A DNA stretch of 45,908 nt from Acidobacteriota bacterium (lineage in GTDB: Bacteria > Acidobacteriota > Thermoanaerobaculia > Multivoradales > JBCCEF01), in assembly GCA_039028635.1 (NCBI GenBank), contig JBCCHV010000055.1, positions 1 to 45,908 of the forward strand. Direction: 5' to 3'. Positions 24,774-31,504 of the stretch are shown one piece after another. The position numbers were made by a program, and so were the translations under genes. The notes beneath the pieces were generated by a model. The model did not search any database, was not told the DNA's origin, and worked only from the letters and a program-made list of their open reading frames with translations. Every line of letters starts with the position of its first letter. Within the stretch, counting starts at the first letter, position 1.

Positions 24774-27278
24774 CTACTCACTGCGCGCCGCGATCTCCTC
24801 GAGCTTGGCGACGACATCGCGATAGTTCGAGTTGGTGCCGTAGATCTCGACGTAGGTCTGGTGGGCGGAGGCCAGGTCACCGGTCGACAGATAGACGTTG
24901 CCGAGATCGTAGAGCAGGCCGTGGGAGTCTTCCTCGGTGAGGTCGGGAGCCTCGAGCCCGCGCCGATACCACTTGACGGCCAGCTCCGGGAGTCCCTTCT
25001 CGAGAAAGCTCAACCCGAGCATCGAGCAGCACTCGACCAGGTGCCCGGGATCCTTCGAGGCGAGCTGAAACTCGCCGATGGCCTCGTCGAGAAGTCCCAT
25101 CTCACGATAGGCGATGCCGAGGTTGAAGTGAGTGTCGTAATCCTCCGCCGAGAGGTTCTCGGCCACCCCCTGCTTGAAGCCCTCGACGATCTCCTCGAGG
25201 GAAGGCTCGCTGGGCTGCTCGAGGGCATCGAGGCGCGCCTCCTCTTCATCGAGCTCTTGCTCGAGCTCGGCGGCAAGATCGAAGAAGTCGTCTTCGTCGT
25301 CGAAGACATCGTCGATCACCTTTTGCGACGGCGGCGACTCGGGCACCTCGTCGAGCCAACGAACCCCGCTGTCCTCGGCTTCGTCGGGCAGGGAGATCTC
25401 GACCTCGCCTCCGGCGCCGGACTCGACCTCCGCCATCTCTTCACGCAGCGCCTCGGCGGCCAAGGGCTCATCGGCAGAGGCCGGCTTCACCGGCTCCGGC
25501 TCGGCCTCATCCGCCTTGGCGGTGGCCGCCGGGCTGAGGAACTCGGAGGCGAGGTCGGCCAGCGTCTGGTCGACCTGCGGAGCCTTCTTCGCCTTGCGCA
25601 CCGGCTTCTTCCTGGGCCCGTCGAGGAGCCCTTCGAGAAGCTGACCGACCTCCTCTTGACCCTCACCGGCCGCTGTCTCCGGAGCCACCACCAGATCGCC
25701 TTCGAGGTGATAGCCCGCCGACTGCAGTCGCTTCTTGAGCCGTGGCCAGGGCGAATCTTCGACGCCGGCAGCCAGACCCGCCAGTTGGTTTGCGACCGAC
25801 AGCACCCGATCGCCGCGGCCGGCATCGAGGTCGAGACGCACCATCAGGGCCATCGCATCCATGTGCTGCGGCGCAATCTTGAGCACGTCCTGCAAGCGCT
25901 CGTAGGCCTTCTCCTCGAGGCCATACTTGGCCAGCACTTCAGCCTCGGTGAAGAGATCGTCTTCCTGCCGAATCGCCGGCTGAAGCTCGGCGGCGGTACG
26001 CTCCAGGAAGTCCTCGTCGATCTCGTCGTGGGCCGGCTCTTCTCGCAGCGCGGCCCGCTCCTCGGCCAGAGCCTCGTCGTCGATCTCGAAGAAGTTCTCA
26101 CTGAGGTCCGGCAGCGGCTCGACTTCGAAGGCAACCGGTTCCTCGACCGGCGCCGCGGCGGCGGGCTCGGGCGCGGGCGGCGCCAGATCCTCGGGCGGCT
26201 GCACCAGGCTGGCCGGCGGCTCCTCGGCGTCGAGATCGAGCACGAAGACGTCGTCGAGGTCGAGCTCGATCTCATCCGCTTCGGGCATGACGCCGGCGAA
26301 GGAGGAGTCGCCGTCCCGCTCATCGGCGGCGGGAGCGGCCACCGCCCCTTCGCCCTCCGGAGGAGACTCCAGAGTGAGGTCGAAATCGAGCGACTCCTCG
26401 AGGCCGATCTCGAAGTCGGCAACGGCCTCGTCGGGCTCTTCCACCACCGCCGAAGGGGCCTCGACGACCGGCGGAGCGCTCTCGACGGCAGCCGCCGAAG
26501 GCTCCGCCACGGGAGCTTCGGCCGGCGGCTGCTCGGCTCCGCTTTCCTCCGCCGCCACCAGACCCGCCACACTCTCGGCCTCGGGATTGCGCCGCACCGC
26601 CGCGGCGAGAAGCTGCGCCGCCTGACCGGTATGGCCGGCCTCGCGCAGGCGCAACACCGCATCGGTGATGAACGGAATGTCGCTGGAGTCGATGTCGAGG
26701 GCGCGCTCGTAGACCTTGGCGGCCTCTTCCGGATGGCCGTGGGAAATCATCAGCTCGGCGATGGTGCGGTACTCGCCGATCGCCTTCTCGGTAAGCTGCT
26801 CGGCCTGGTAGAGCTCCGCCAGCTTGACGTGATGACTGGGATTGTCCGGCTCGAGATCGGCGATCCGCTCATAGGCCGAGAGGGCCGAGCCGCGATTGCC
26901 GTGGCTGAGGTAGTAGTCGGCCAGAGCCTGGTATTGGGTGCGCGCCTCGTTGACCAGGCCTTGCCGGTGGTAGAGCTCGGCAAGGTTCTCGATCACGTCG
27001 AGGCGCGTCGGATCGAGCTTGATGATCTTTTTGTAGATCGCGATCGCTTTGACGAAGAAGCCGTCCTTCGTGTAGGTCTCGGCGATCTGAGAAAACAGCT
27101 TGACGGCTTCGTCGATGCGCTCGATGCGGGCGTAGAGATCGCCGACGCGATTGAGCGTGGTGGAGTCGTTGGGGTTCTCCCCCAGCACCTTGCGGTACTC
27201 GCGGATGGCGGCCTCGATCTTGCCGCGGGCAACGAACTTCTCCGCCGTCTTGACCACCTGCTCACGACGAATCGCCAT
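24774..27278 (-). CDS. Large tetratricopeptide-repeat protein with acidic middle
   Basis: An 834-aa cytosolic protein. Residues about 1-225 hold six or more TPRs (for example AIREYRKVLGENPNDSTTLNRVGDLY, then AIAIYKKIIKLDPTRLDVIENLAELY). Residues about 230-470 are a low-complexity Ala/Pro/Glu-rich acidic region. Residues about 470-560 contain another TPR block (YGLEEKAYERLQDVLKIAP), followed by a second acidic linker. The C-terminal TPRs span about 695-830 (DTHFNLGIAYREMGLLDEAIGEF). Similar TPR-acidic-TPR proteins occur in Deltaproteobacteria and Acidobacteria as scaffolds. Its ATG overlaps the rnhB stop by 1 bp, so translation is coupled. Confidence 0.85.
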   Translation of the reverse strand: MAIRREQVVKTAEKFVARGKIEAAIREYRKVLGENPNDSTTLNRVGDLYARIERIDEAVKLFSQIAETYTKDGFFVKAIAIYKKIIKLDPTRLDVIENLAELYHRQGLVNEARTQYQALADYYLSHGNRGSALSAYERIADLEPDNPSHHVKLAELYQAEQLTEKAIGEYRTIAELMISHGHPEEAAKVYERALDIDSSDIPFITDAVLRLREAGHTGQAAQLLAAAVRRNPEAESVAGLVAAEESGAEQPPAEAPVAEPSAAAVESAPPVVEAPSAVVEEPDEAVADFEIGLEESLDFDLTLESPPEGEGAVAAPAADERDGDSSFAGVMPEADEIELDLDDVFVLDLDAEEPPASLVQPPEDLAPPAPEPAAAAPVEEPVAFEVEPLPDLSENFFEIDDEALAEERAALREEPAHDEIDEDFLERTAAELQPAIRQEDDLFTEAEVLAKYGLEEKAYERLQDVLKIAPQHMDAMALMVRLDLDAGRGDRVLSVANQLAGLAAGVEDSPWPRLKKRLQSAGYHLEGDLVVAPETAAGEGQEEVGQLLEGLLDGPRKKPVRKAKKAPQVDQTLADLASEFLSPAATAKADEAEPEPVKPASADEPLAAEALREEMAEVESGAGGEVEISLPDEAEDSGVRWLDEVPESPPSQKVIDDVFDDEDDFFDLAAELEQELDEEEARLDALEQPSEPSLEEIVEGFKQGVAENLSAEDYDTHFNLGIAYREMGLLDEAIGEFQLASKDPGHLVECCSMLGLSFLEKGLPELAVKWYRRGLEAPDLTEEDSHGLLYDLGNVYLSTGDLASAHQTYVEIYGTNSNYRDVVAKLEEIAARSE

Positions 27279-27937
27279 CAGCTCGCCTCTCGCTGGGGAA
27301 GCACCGATCGGAAGGTCAAGCGGTGCACAGGGCTGGGCCCGAACTCACCGAGAGCGCTGCGATGGGCGGCGGCAGCGTAGCCCTTGTGGGAGGCGAAGCC
27401 GTAGTGCGGGTAGTCGCGATCGAGGTTCACCAGCTGTCGATCGCGCTCGGTCTTGGCCAAGATCGAAGCCGCAGCGATGGCATAGCTCAAAGCATCTCCC
27501 CGAATCACCGGCAGGCAAGGACAGATCGGCTGCCGCAGCACCACCGCGTCCACCAAAGCGACGTCGGGAGCAGGGTCGAGACGCTCGAGCGCCCCGACCA
27601 TCGCCAGGCGAGTCGCTTCCAGGATGTTGACCTGGTCGATGGTGGCGGGATCGATGGCGCAGGTCGCCCAGGCCAAGCTGCTGTCGCGAATCGCTCGCGC
27701 CAGCTTGTCGCGCCCTTCGGCGGAAACCTGCTTGCTGTCGTCGACCCCGGGGACGCGACGCGACGGGTCCGGGATGACGGCAGCCGCCACTACCGGACCG
27801 GCGAGAGCACCGCGACCGGCCTCGTCGACCCCGGCCACCCGGGGATAACCGCATTGGGAGAGTTGATCTTCGAGCGCGCACAGCAGTCGCAGACGGTAGG
27901 CCTCGGCAAACAGCTGGACCATCGTCCCTGACGCCAC
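27278..27937 (-). CDS. rnhB: Ribonuclease HII
   Basis: A 219-aa RNase HII that nicks at ribonucleotides in DNA. It shows the family N-terminal motif VAGVDEAGRGALAGPVV (catalytic Asp38, Glu39), a catalytic Asp in DVALVDAVV, and AAASILAKTERD with the last acidic residue. The C-terminal HYGFASHKGY...LGEFGPSPVHRLTF is also characteristic. Start GTG 27937 follows GGAGG by seven bases; an ATG five codons on is less well placed. It lies downstream of rplS, a common arrangement, with a strong hairpin between them. Confidence 0.93.
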   Translation of the reverse strand: MASGTMVQLFAEAYRLRLLCALEDQLSQCGYPRVAGVDEAGRGALAGPVVAAAVIPDPSRRVPGVDDSKQVSAEGRDKLARAIRDSSLAWATCAIDPATIDQVNILEATRLAMVGALERLDPAPDVALVDAVVLRQPICPCLPVIRGDALSYAIAAASILAKTERDRQLVNLDRDYPHYGFASHKGYAAAAHRSALGEFGPSPVHRLTFRSVLPQREAS

Positions 27938-27988
27938 GCGCTCCCCTCCGATCGGTTACCCCACGAGCGAGCCCGCCCGGGCCCGCGA

Positions 27989-28019
27989 AAGCCTGCCGAC
28001 AACGACTTGCGGCAGGCTT
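27989..28019 (-). terminator. Hairpin directly after rplS
   Basis: AAGCCTGCCG (27989-27998) and CGGCAGGCTT (28010-28019) form a perfect 10-bp stem with an 11-nt loop, starting one base past the rplS stop on the minus strand. Only TTT follows, so it is probably a partial terminator or 3'-stabilising stem that lowers rnhB expression relative to rplS. Confidence 0.6.
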
Positions 28020-28367
28020 CTAGTCGAACCGGCGCTCTTCGATGCGCGCCGCCTTGCCTCGAAGAGCACGCAGGTAGTAGAGCTTGGCCCGTCGCACCTT
28101 GCCGCGACGCACCACCTCGATCTTGTCGATCACCGGGCCATGCAGCGGGAAGATGCGCTCCACGCCATAAGCACCGGACATCTTGCGCACCGTGAAGGTC
28201 TCGCGCGTTCCGCCTCCTCGGCGAGCGATCACGACGCCCTGGAAGATCTGGATTCGCTGCTTGTCACCCTCGACGACCCGCACGTGCACACGGACCGTGT
28301 CGCCAGCTCGGAACTCGGGGATGTCGTCCCGCAGATATGCGGTCTCGACGGTCTGAAGATTGTTCAT
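28020..28367 (-). CDS. rplS: 50S ribosomal protein L19
   Basis: A 115-aa protein, the usual length. Characteristic segments: [36 protein letters not shown], the [11 protein letters not shown] loop and the basic C-terminus [25 protein letters not shown]19 sits at the 30S-50S interface. Start ATG 28367 has AAGGA upstream. It follows trmD by 79 bp, in the conserved order rpsP-khpA-rimM-trmD-rplS. Confidence 0.97.
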   Translation of the reverse strand: MNNLQTVETAYLRDDIPEFRAGDTVRVHVRVVEGDKQRIQIFQGVVIARRGGGTRETFTVRKMSGAYGVERIFPLHGPVIDKIEVVRRGKVRRAKLYYLRALRGKAARIEERRFD

Positions 28368-28391
28368 GATCTGCTTCCTTCAAAACGAAAT

Positions 28392-28441
28392 CTCACCAAG
28401 GATGATCCTCCTGGTGAGAGAGCCCGCGAAAAACGCGGGCT
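28392..28441 (-). promoter_or_regulatory. Two hairpins in the trmD-rplS spacer
   Basis: AGCCCGCG (28421-28428) pairs with CGCGGGCT (28434-28441) around five A's (T's on the transcript). CTCACCA (28392-28398) pairs with TGGTGAG (28412-28418). Read on the minus strand, both stems fall between the trmD stop and the rplS ribosome site. No U-tract follows the first stem. This may be an rplS leader or processing element that uncouples ribosomal-protein expression from trmD, as leaders before L19 genes are known in other phyla. Confidence 0.5.
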
Positions 28442-28446
28442 GAAGA

Positions 28447-29217
28447 TTATTTCCCAGACCGAGGCCGCTCTGCAACTTTCGGCCCTTCGCGGGCCTCCTC
28501 GCCCCGAACCTCTTCCAACAATTGCCGATCTTCGGCATCCAAGGTCGCACGCTGCAATAGATCGGGGCGCTTCTGCCAGGTCGCCCGCAGGGCTTCCCGG
28601 CGCCGCCACCGGTCGATCGCCGCGTGATCGCCGGAGAGCAGGACGGCGGGCACCGCGAGCCCTGCGACCTCCGGCGGACGGGTGTAGTGGGGGTAGTCCA
28701 GCAGCCCCTCTCGGAAACTGTCCTGCTCCACCGAGGGCCCGAAGCCCACCACCCCCGGAATCTGCCGCGAGAGGGCTTCGATAATCACCATCGCCGGCAG
28801 CTCACCGCCGGACAGCACGTAGTCGCCGATGGAGATCTCCTCGTCGACCACCGACCGGCGCACCCGCTCGTCAATCCCTTCGTAGCGACCACACATCAGA
28901 ACCAACTCGGGTTTTCTCGCCAACTGCCGCACCACACCCTCGTCCAGGCGCCGCCCCTGTGGCGAGAGCAGAACTCGCCAAGCCTCCGGACTCCCGACCT
29001 CTTCAACGGCCCGAATCCACGGCGGTGCGTTCATCACCATGCCGCCACCGCCACCGTAGGGCTCATCGTCGACACTCCGGTGTTTGTCGGAAGTGAATTG
29101 GCGCAGGTCGTGCACCGTCACCTCCAGCAACCCCTTGTCGATCGCCCGTCCGATCAGACTGGTCGACAGAAAGGGGTTGAACAGCCCTGGAAAGATGGTC
29201 AGGACTCGAAGGCGCAT
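28447..29217 (-). CDS. trmD: tRNA (guanine37-N1)-methyltransferase
   Basis: A 256-aa SPOUT methyltransferase. It methylates G37 of tRNAs reading CNN/CGG codons and prevents +1 frameshifting. Motifs: LTIFPGLFNPFLSTSLIGRA at the N-terminus, the GGGGGMVM segment, and the trefoil-knot AdoMet site LMCGRYEGIDERV...EISIGDYVLSGGELPAMVIIEA. The start (ATG 29217) overlaps the end of rimM by 19 bp, implying translational coupling. The C-terminal tail carries an extra charged extension. Confidence 0.96.
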   Translation of the reverse strand: MRLRVLTIFPGLFNPFLSTSLIGRAIDKGLLEVTVHDLRQFTSDKHRSVDDEPYGGGGGMVMNAPPWIRAVEEVGSPEAWRVLLSPQGRRLDEGVVRQLARKPELVLMCGRYEGIDERVRRSVVDEEISIGDYVLSGGELPAMVIIEALSRQIPGVVGFGPSVEQDSFREGLLDYPHYTRPPEVAGLAVPAVLLSGDHAAIDRWRRREALRATWQKRPDLLQRATLDAEDRQLLEEVRGEEAREGPKVAERPRSGK

Positions 29218-29756
29218 AACTCGACAAGGCCCTCCGGTAGCTCGAGGTCGAGGCGCTTGGCCGAAACGTCCAGCCGCTGAAGGAAGTCCTGAACGAAGGG
29301 CACCGGCAGCCTTTGCCGACCGCGCTCGACCACCAGCAGCAAGCCGCCCCCATCCTCGATCAGATCGACGACGGTCCCGAGCTCACCCAGGTTGAGATCG
29401 AAGCACACACAGCCGAGAAGCTGGAAGTGATAGACGATGCCGTCGTCCTCGGCCACCTCGTCTCGTCCGACCCCGAGCCAACCGGCCCGCAGGGCCTCCG
29501 CCTGATCGCGATCACCGACGGCGGAGAAAACCACCAACAGCCGATCGCGGTGAGGACGTGAGCGCTCGACGATCACGAGGGAATCATCGCGCCCATCCTC
29601 GAAAGCGATTCGCAAACGACTGCCGGGACGAAAACGCTCCGGATTGTCCGACAGCACCTCAACGACCACCTCGCCACGCACTCCGTGCGGACGGATCACC
29701 CGGCCGACGACGATGGTGTCGTCGCCCGTGCTTTGCAGGTCACCACGATTGGACAT
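29199..29756 (-). CDS. rimM: Ribosome maturation factor RimM
   Basis: A 185-aa protein of typical length. The N-terminal beta-barrel contains IVVGRVIRPHGVRGEVVVEVLSDNPERF, the RimM hallmark. The PRC-like barrel follows (YHFQLLGCVCFD...LGTVVDLIEDGGGLLLVVERG), ending in the family 'LPFVQDFLQRLDV' segment. It assists 30S head assembly through S19. The gene overlaps trmD and follows khpA by 69 bp. Confidence 0.94.
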   Translation of the reverse strand: MSNRGDLQSTGDDTIVVGRVIRPHGVRGEVVVEVLSDNPERFRPGSRLRIAFEDGRDDSLVIVERSRPHRDRLLVVFSAVGDRDQAEALRAGWLGVGRDEVAEDDGIVYHFQLLGCVCFDLNLGELGTVVDLIEDGGGLLLVVERGRQRLPVPFVQDFLQRLDVSAKRLDLELPEGLVELCAFES

Positions 29757-29825
29757 CGGGTCCTACTCCTCGGCGATGAGCTTCCGCCCACCGCCGCGGC
29801 AGGTTGTCGATAGGAGGAAGGAAGG

Positions 29826-30071
29826 TCAGTCGTCGTCGACGATCTCGAGATCGTAGAGCCGATCCTCCAGAGCTCCACGGGCATCGAGAAGAGTTCGCAA
29901 AGCCCGAGCCGTCCGGCCTTTGCGCCCGATCACCTTGCCGAGGTCGTCCTGAGCCACGAAGAGCTCGAAGACCGTCTCGTCACCATCCATGAACTGGTCC
30001 ACCTCGACTTCATCGGGATAGTCCACCATCAAGCGGACCAGCTCGGCCAGGCTCTCGCGCAGCTCAGGCAC
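29826..30071 (-). CDS. khpA: KH-domain RNA-binding protein KhpA
   Basis: An 81-aa single KH-domain protein. The GxxG loop is Ile48-Gly-Arg-Lys-Gly52 in LGKVIGRKGRTARALRTLL, preceded by the usual MVDYPDEVEVDQF strand. KhpA binds RNA, often as a partner of KhpB/Jag, which is not in view. The position between rpsP and rimM is the conserved one. The ATG at 30071 overlaps the rpsP stop by 8 bp. Confidence 0.94.
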   Translation of the reverse strand: MPELRESLAELVRLMVDYPDEVEVDQFMDGDETVFELFVAQDDLGKVIGRKGRTARALRTLLDARGALEDRLYDLEIVDDD

Positions 30072-30327
30072 TCTGTTCCTCGGTCGCGGCTGCCACCGTC
30101 GCCTTCTGTAGCAGAGACTTCACCGTGGGGGACATCTGCGCACCCTGCGAAACCCAGTACTCGGCGCGGGCCGCATCGATCTTCACCTCCGCCGGCTGGC
30201 GGCGAGGGTCGTAGTGGCCCAGCTCCTCGACCGCGGCCGCCGTCGGCGTCCTGCGGCTGTCGGAAACGACGACCCGATAGAAGGGAGCGTTGCGGGCCCC
30301 CATTCGACGCAGTCGGATCTTCAACAT
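30064..30327 (-). CDS. rpsP: 30S ribosomal protein S16
   Basis: An 87-aa protein starting MLKIRLRRMGARNAPFYRVV, diagnostic of S16. Start ATG 30327 follows GGAGG by eight bases; the longer frame upstream is the 5' leader. The C-terminal PTVKSLLQKA is also typical. ffh, which often precedes rpsP, is absent here, and an unknown gene takes that position. The upstream leader carries a terminator-like hairpin (see 30351-30386). Confidence 0.96.
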   Translation of the reverse strand: MLKIRLRRMGARNAPFYRVVVSDSRRTPTAAAVEELGHYDPRRQPAEVKIDAARAEYWVSQGAQMSPTVKSLLQKATVAAATEEQSA

Positions 30328-30350
30328 CTGACTTACCTCCACATCACCTG

Positions 30351-30386
30351 AAAAATTTGGGTGCGCTCCGGACCGGGTGGGCGCAC
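30351..30386 (-). promoter_or_regulatory. Terminator/attenuator-like hairpin upstream of rpsP
   Basis: On the minus strand GTGCGC (30386-30381) pairs with GCGCAC (30366-30361), closing a GC-rich 14-nt interior. CC, AAA and then five T's (30355-30351) follow, just before the rpsP ribosome site. It could terminate the upstream unknown gene, or act as an attenuator controlling the ribosomal operon. The U-tract is slightly displaced from the stem. Confidence 0.5.
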
Positions 30387-30515
30387 AGCTCTCGGGACTC
30401 GTTGGTGAATCGCCGACACCTCGGCCCTCCACACGAAGCGAAGAGTCTAGCAGGAAACAGTCCTCGTGCGAACCCGCCGGCCTGCGGAGCAACCGCCGAC
30501 TGAGGATCGGCAGCG

Positions 30516-30968
30516 TCATCCGCAACCGATTCCGAGTCGACGGGCGAGCACACTACCGGCGCCCTCGAGAGCGGTCGACCCAGCCGCCTCCAACAGGTGC
30601 GCCAAGGCTTGCGGCGAGCGCAGCAGACAATCGCCCACGTGCAGAGCCGGCGCCAGGTCGCGAGCGTTCGGCGAGAGCCAAGCCAGGGTCTCGCCGGCTC
30701 GCCGCAGCTCGGGTCCGGCACGGCCGTCGACGATCGAGAACAGGTCTCGGCGGCCCAATCCCGGAAGACAGGCTGCCATCAAGTGTGCCGTCACCCGCTC
30801 CTCGCAGCGGGCAGCGGCGCGCCCACCGGCGGTCATCACCATAAAGCCCCCCGCCGCCTCCTCCACCTCCCAGGGACCCGCCAGAGCCGCCTCGAAAGCA
30901 CTCGGAGGATCGTCCAAACGCCGAAAGCGGTGCAAAAAGTCATCGGTAAAGATCTTCACCTCGGCCAA
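30516..30968 (-). CDS. Unknown 150-aa protein upstream of rpsP
   Basis: No family recognised. A well-formed alpha/beta protein (VKIFTDDFLHRFRRLDDPPSAFEAALAGPWEVEE, then DLFSIVDGRAGPELRRAGETLAWLSPNARDLAP) with no signal peptide. I chose TTG 30968 because GAGGAGG lies five bases before it; the ATG at 30989 lacks a ribosome site. A good minus-strand promoter (31025-31053) lies about 50 bp upstream, so this is probably the first gene of the rpsP transcript. The C-terminal third is Leu/Ala-rich helix. It has no obvious link to translation beyond position. Confidence 0.6.
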   Translation of the reverse strand: MAEVKIFTDDFLHRFRRLDDPPSAFEAALAGPWEVEEAAGGFMVMTAGGRAAARCEERVTAHLMAACLPGLGRRDLFSIVDGRAGPELRRAGETLAWLSPNARDLAPALHVGDCLLRSPQALAHLLEAAGSTALEGAGSVLARRLGIGCG

Positions 30969-31024
30969 ACTTGCCTCCTCTCGCTCCATAGGGTGAATGC
31001 CGCGTACGCAGAGAAAGTACACAC

Positions 31025-31053
31025 ACGGTAACGAAGCGTAAAAAGACTGTCAA
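31025..31053 (-). promoter_or_regulatory. Sigma70-type promoter for the rpsP run
   Basis: On the minus strand a perfect -35 TTGACA (31053-31048) is followed after exactly 17 bp by TACCGT (31030-31025), a 3-of-6 match including the key T, A and T positions. Transcription would start near 31018 and read the unknown gene at 30968, then rpsP and the following genes. The surrounding DNA is AT-rich for this genome. Confidence 0.6.
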
Positions 31054-31368
31054 GGTCAAGCCCGATAGAAGGCAGAAAGCCTTGAATTGGGGTGAGAGCG
31101 AACGACCATTGCAAGCGGACGGGGCTGCTCAAGGGAGCAACCGACTGCCGTCCGAAAGACGGCCTCCGAAGGCAAAGCCCAAAGCGGCGTCGGTGGCGAT
31201 GATCAGGACTGCCACGAACCTGAAACCGGTGCGGCAAGAGCAGCCGTCTGCTACCCAGCAGGCGGCTTCCGAGGGCGAAAGCCCGAGGCGGCGGCAAAAG
31301 CCGCCGAGGACGGGGGTGAGCCCGCACGACATGTGCGTGCGGGCGAGGGGGGCGCCTCTAGCCCCCCT
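31047..31368. ncRNA. Candidate structured RNA: array of hairpins
   Basis: No convincing coding frame. Successive stems: GCCGTC/GACGGC (31147-31163, loop CGAAA); a 10-bp stem with one G.U wobble, GCCGTCTGCT/AGCAGGCGGC (31243-31266); GGGC-GAAA-GCCC (31273-31284, a GNRA tetraloop on the plus strand); CGGCGGC-AAAA-GCCGCCG (31289-31306); the 9-bp stem GCCCGCACG/CGTGCGGGC (31320-31344); and the 8-bp stem AGGGGGGC/GCCCCCCT (31346-31368). Purine-rich linkers and GAAA/AAAA loops on the plus strand favour plus-strand RNA, but no plus-strand promoter is clear. It matches no RNA family that I can recall (not RNase P, tmRNA or SRP RNA). Confidence 0.4.
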
Positions 31369-31371
31369 GAG

Positions 31372-31406
31372 AAAAAAAGCTGCCCCGCGCCAAAAGCGCG
31401 GGGCAG
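31372..31406 (-). terminator. Rho-independent terminator of the 1061-aa secreted-protein gene
   Basis: On the minus strand an 11-bp perfect stem (CTGCCCCGCGC with GCGCGGGGCAG, 31406-31380, loop TTTTG) is followed by C and seven T's (31378-31372). This is a textbook intrinsic terminator about 100 bp past the stop codon at 31505. Confidence 0.85.
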
Positions 31407-31434
31407 TGAACACTACCTCTTGCACACTCGGGGT

Positions 31435-31496
31435 GCCTCCGGGCCGACCTCCGGAGGCAGAAGCTGTGGGGCCCGAGCTCTGCCCTTGGGGGCCCC
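31435..31496. other. Two further hairpins in the 3' flank
   Basis: GCCTCCGG (31435-31442) pairs with CCGGAGGC (31451-31458). GGGGCCC (31468-31474) pairs with GGGCCCC (31490-31496). They lie between the stop codon at 31505 and the terminator at 31372-31406, so on the minus strand they are 3'-UTR stems. Confidence 0.5.
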
Positions 31497-31504
31497 TGCC
31501 TGGG

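Noticed and set aside
23925-27380. A very long open frame on the plus strand opposite the TPR, rnhB and hypothetical genes
   Set aside because: It is a product of high GC3 on the opposite strand. Its translation is low-complexity Leu/Gly/Arg, while the minus-strand frames show clear TPR and RNase HII motifs.
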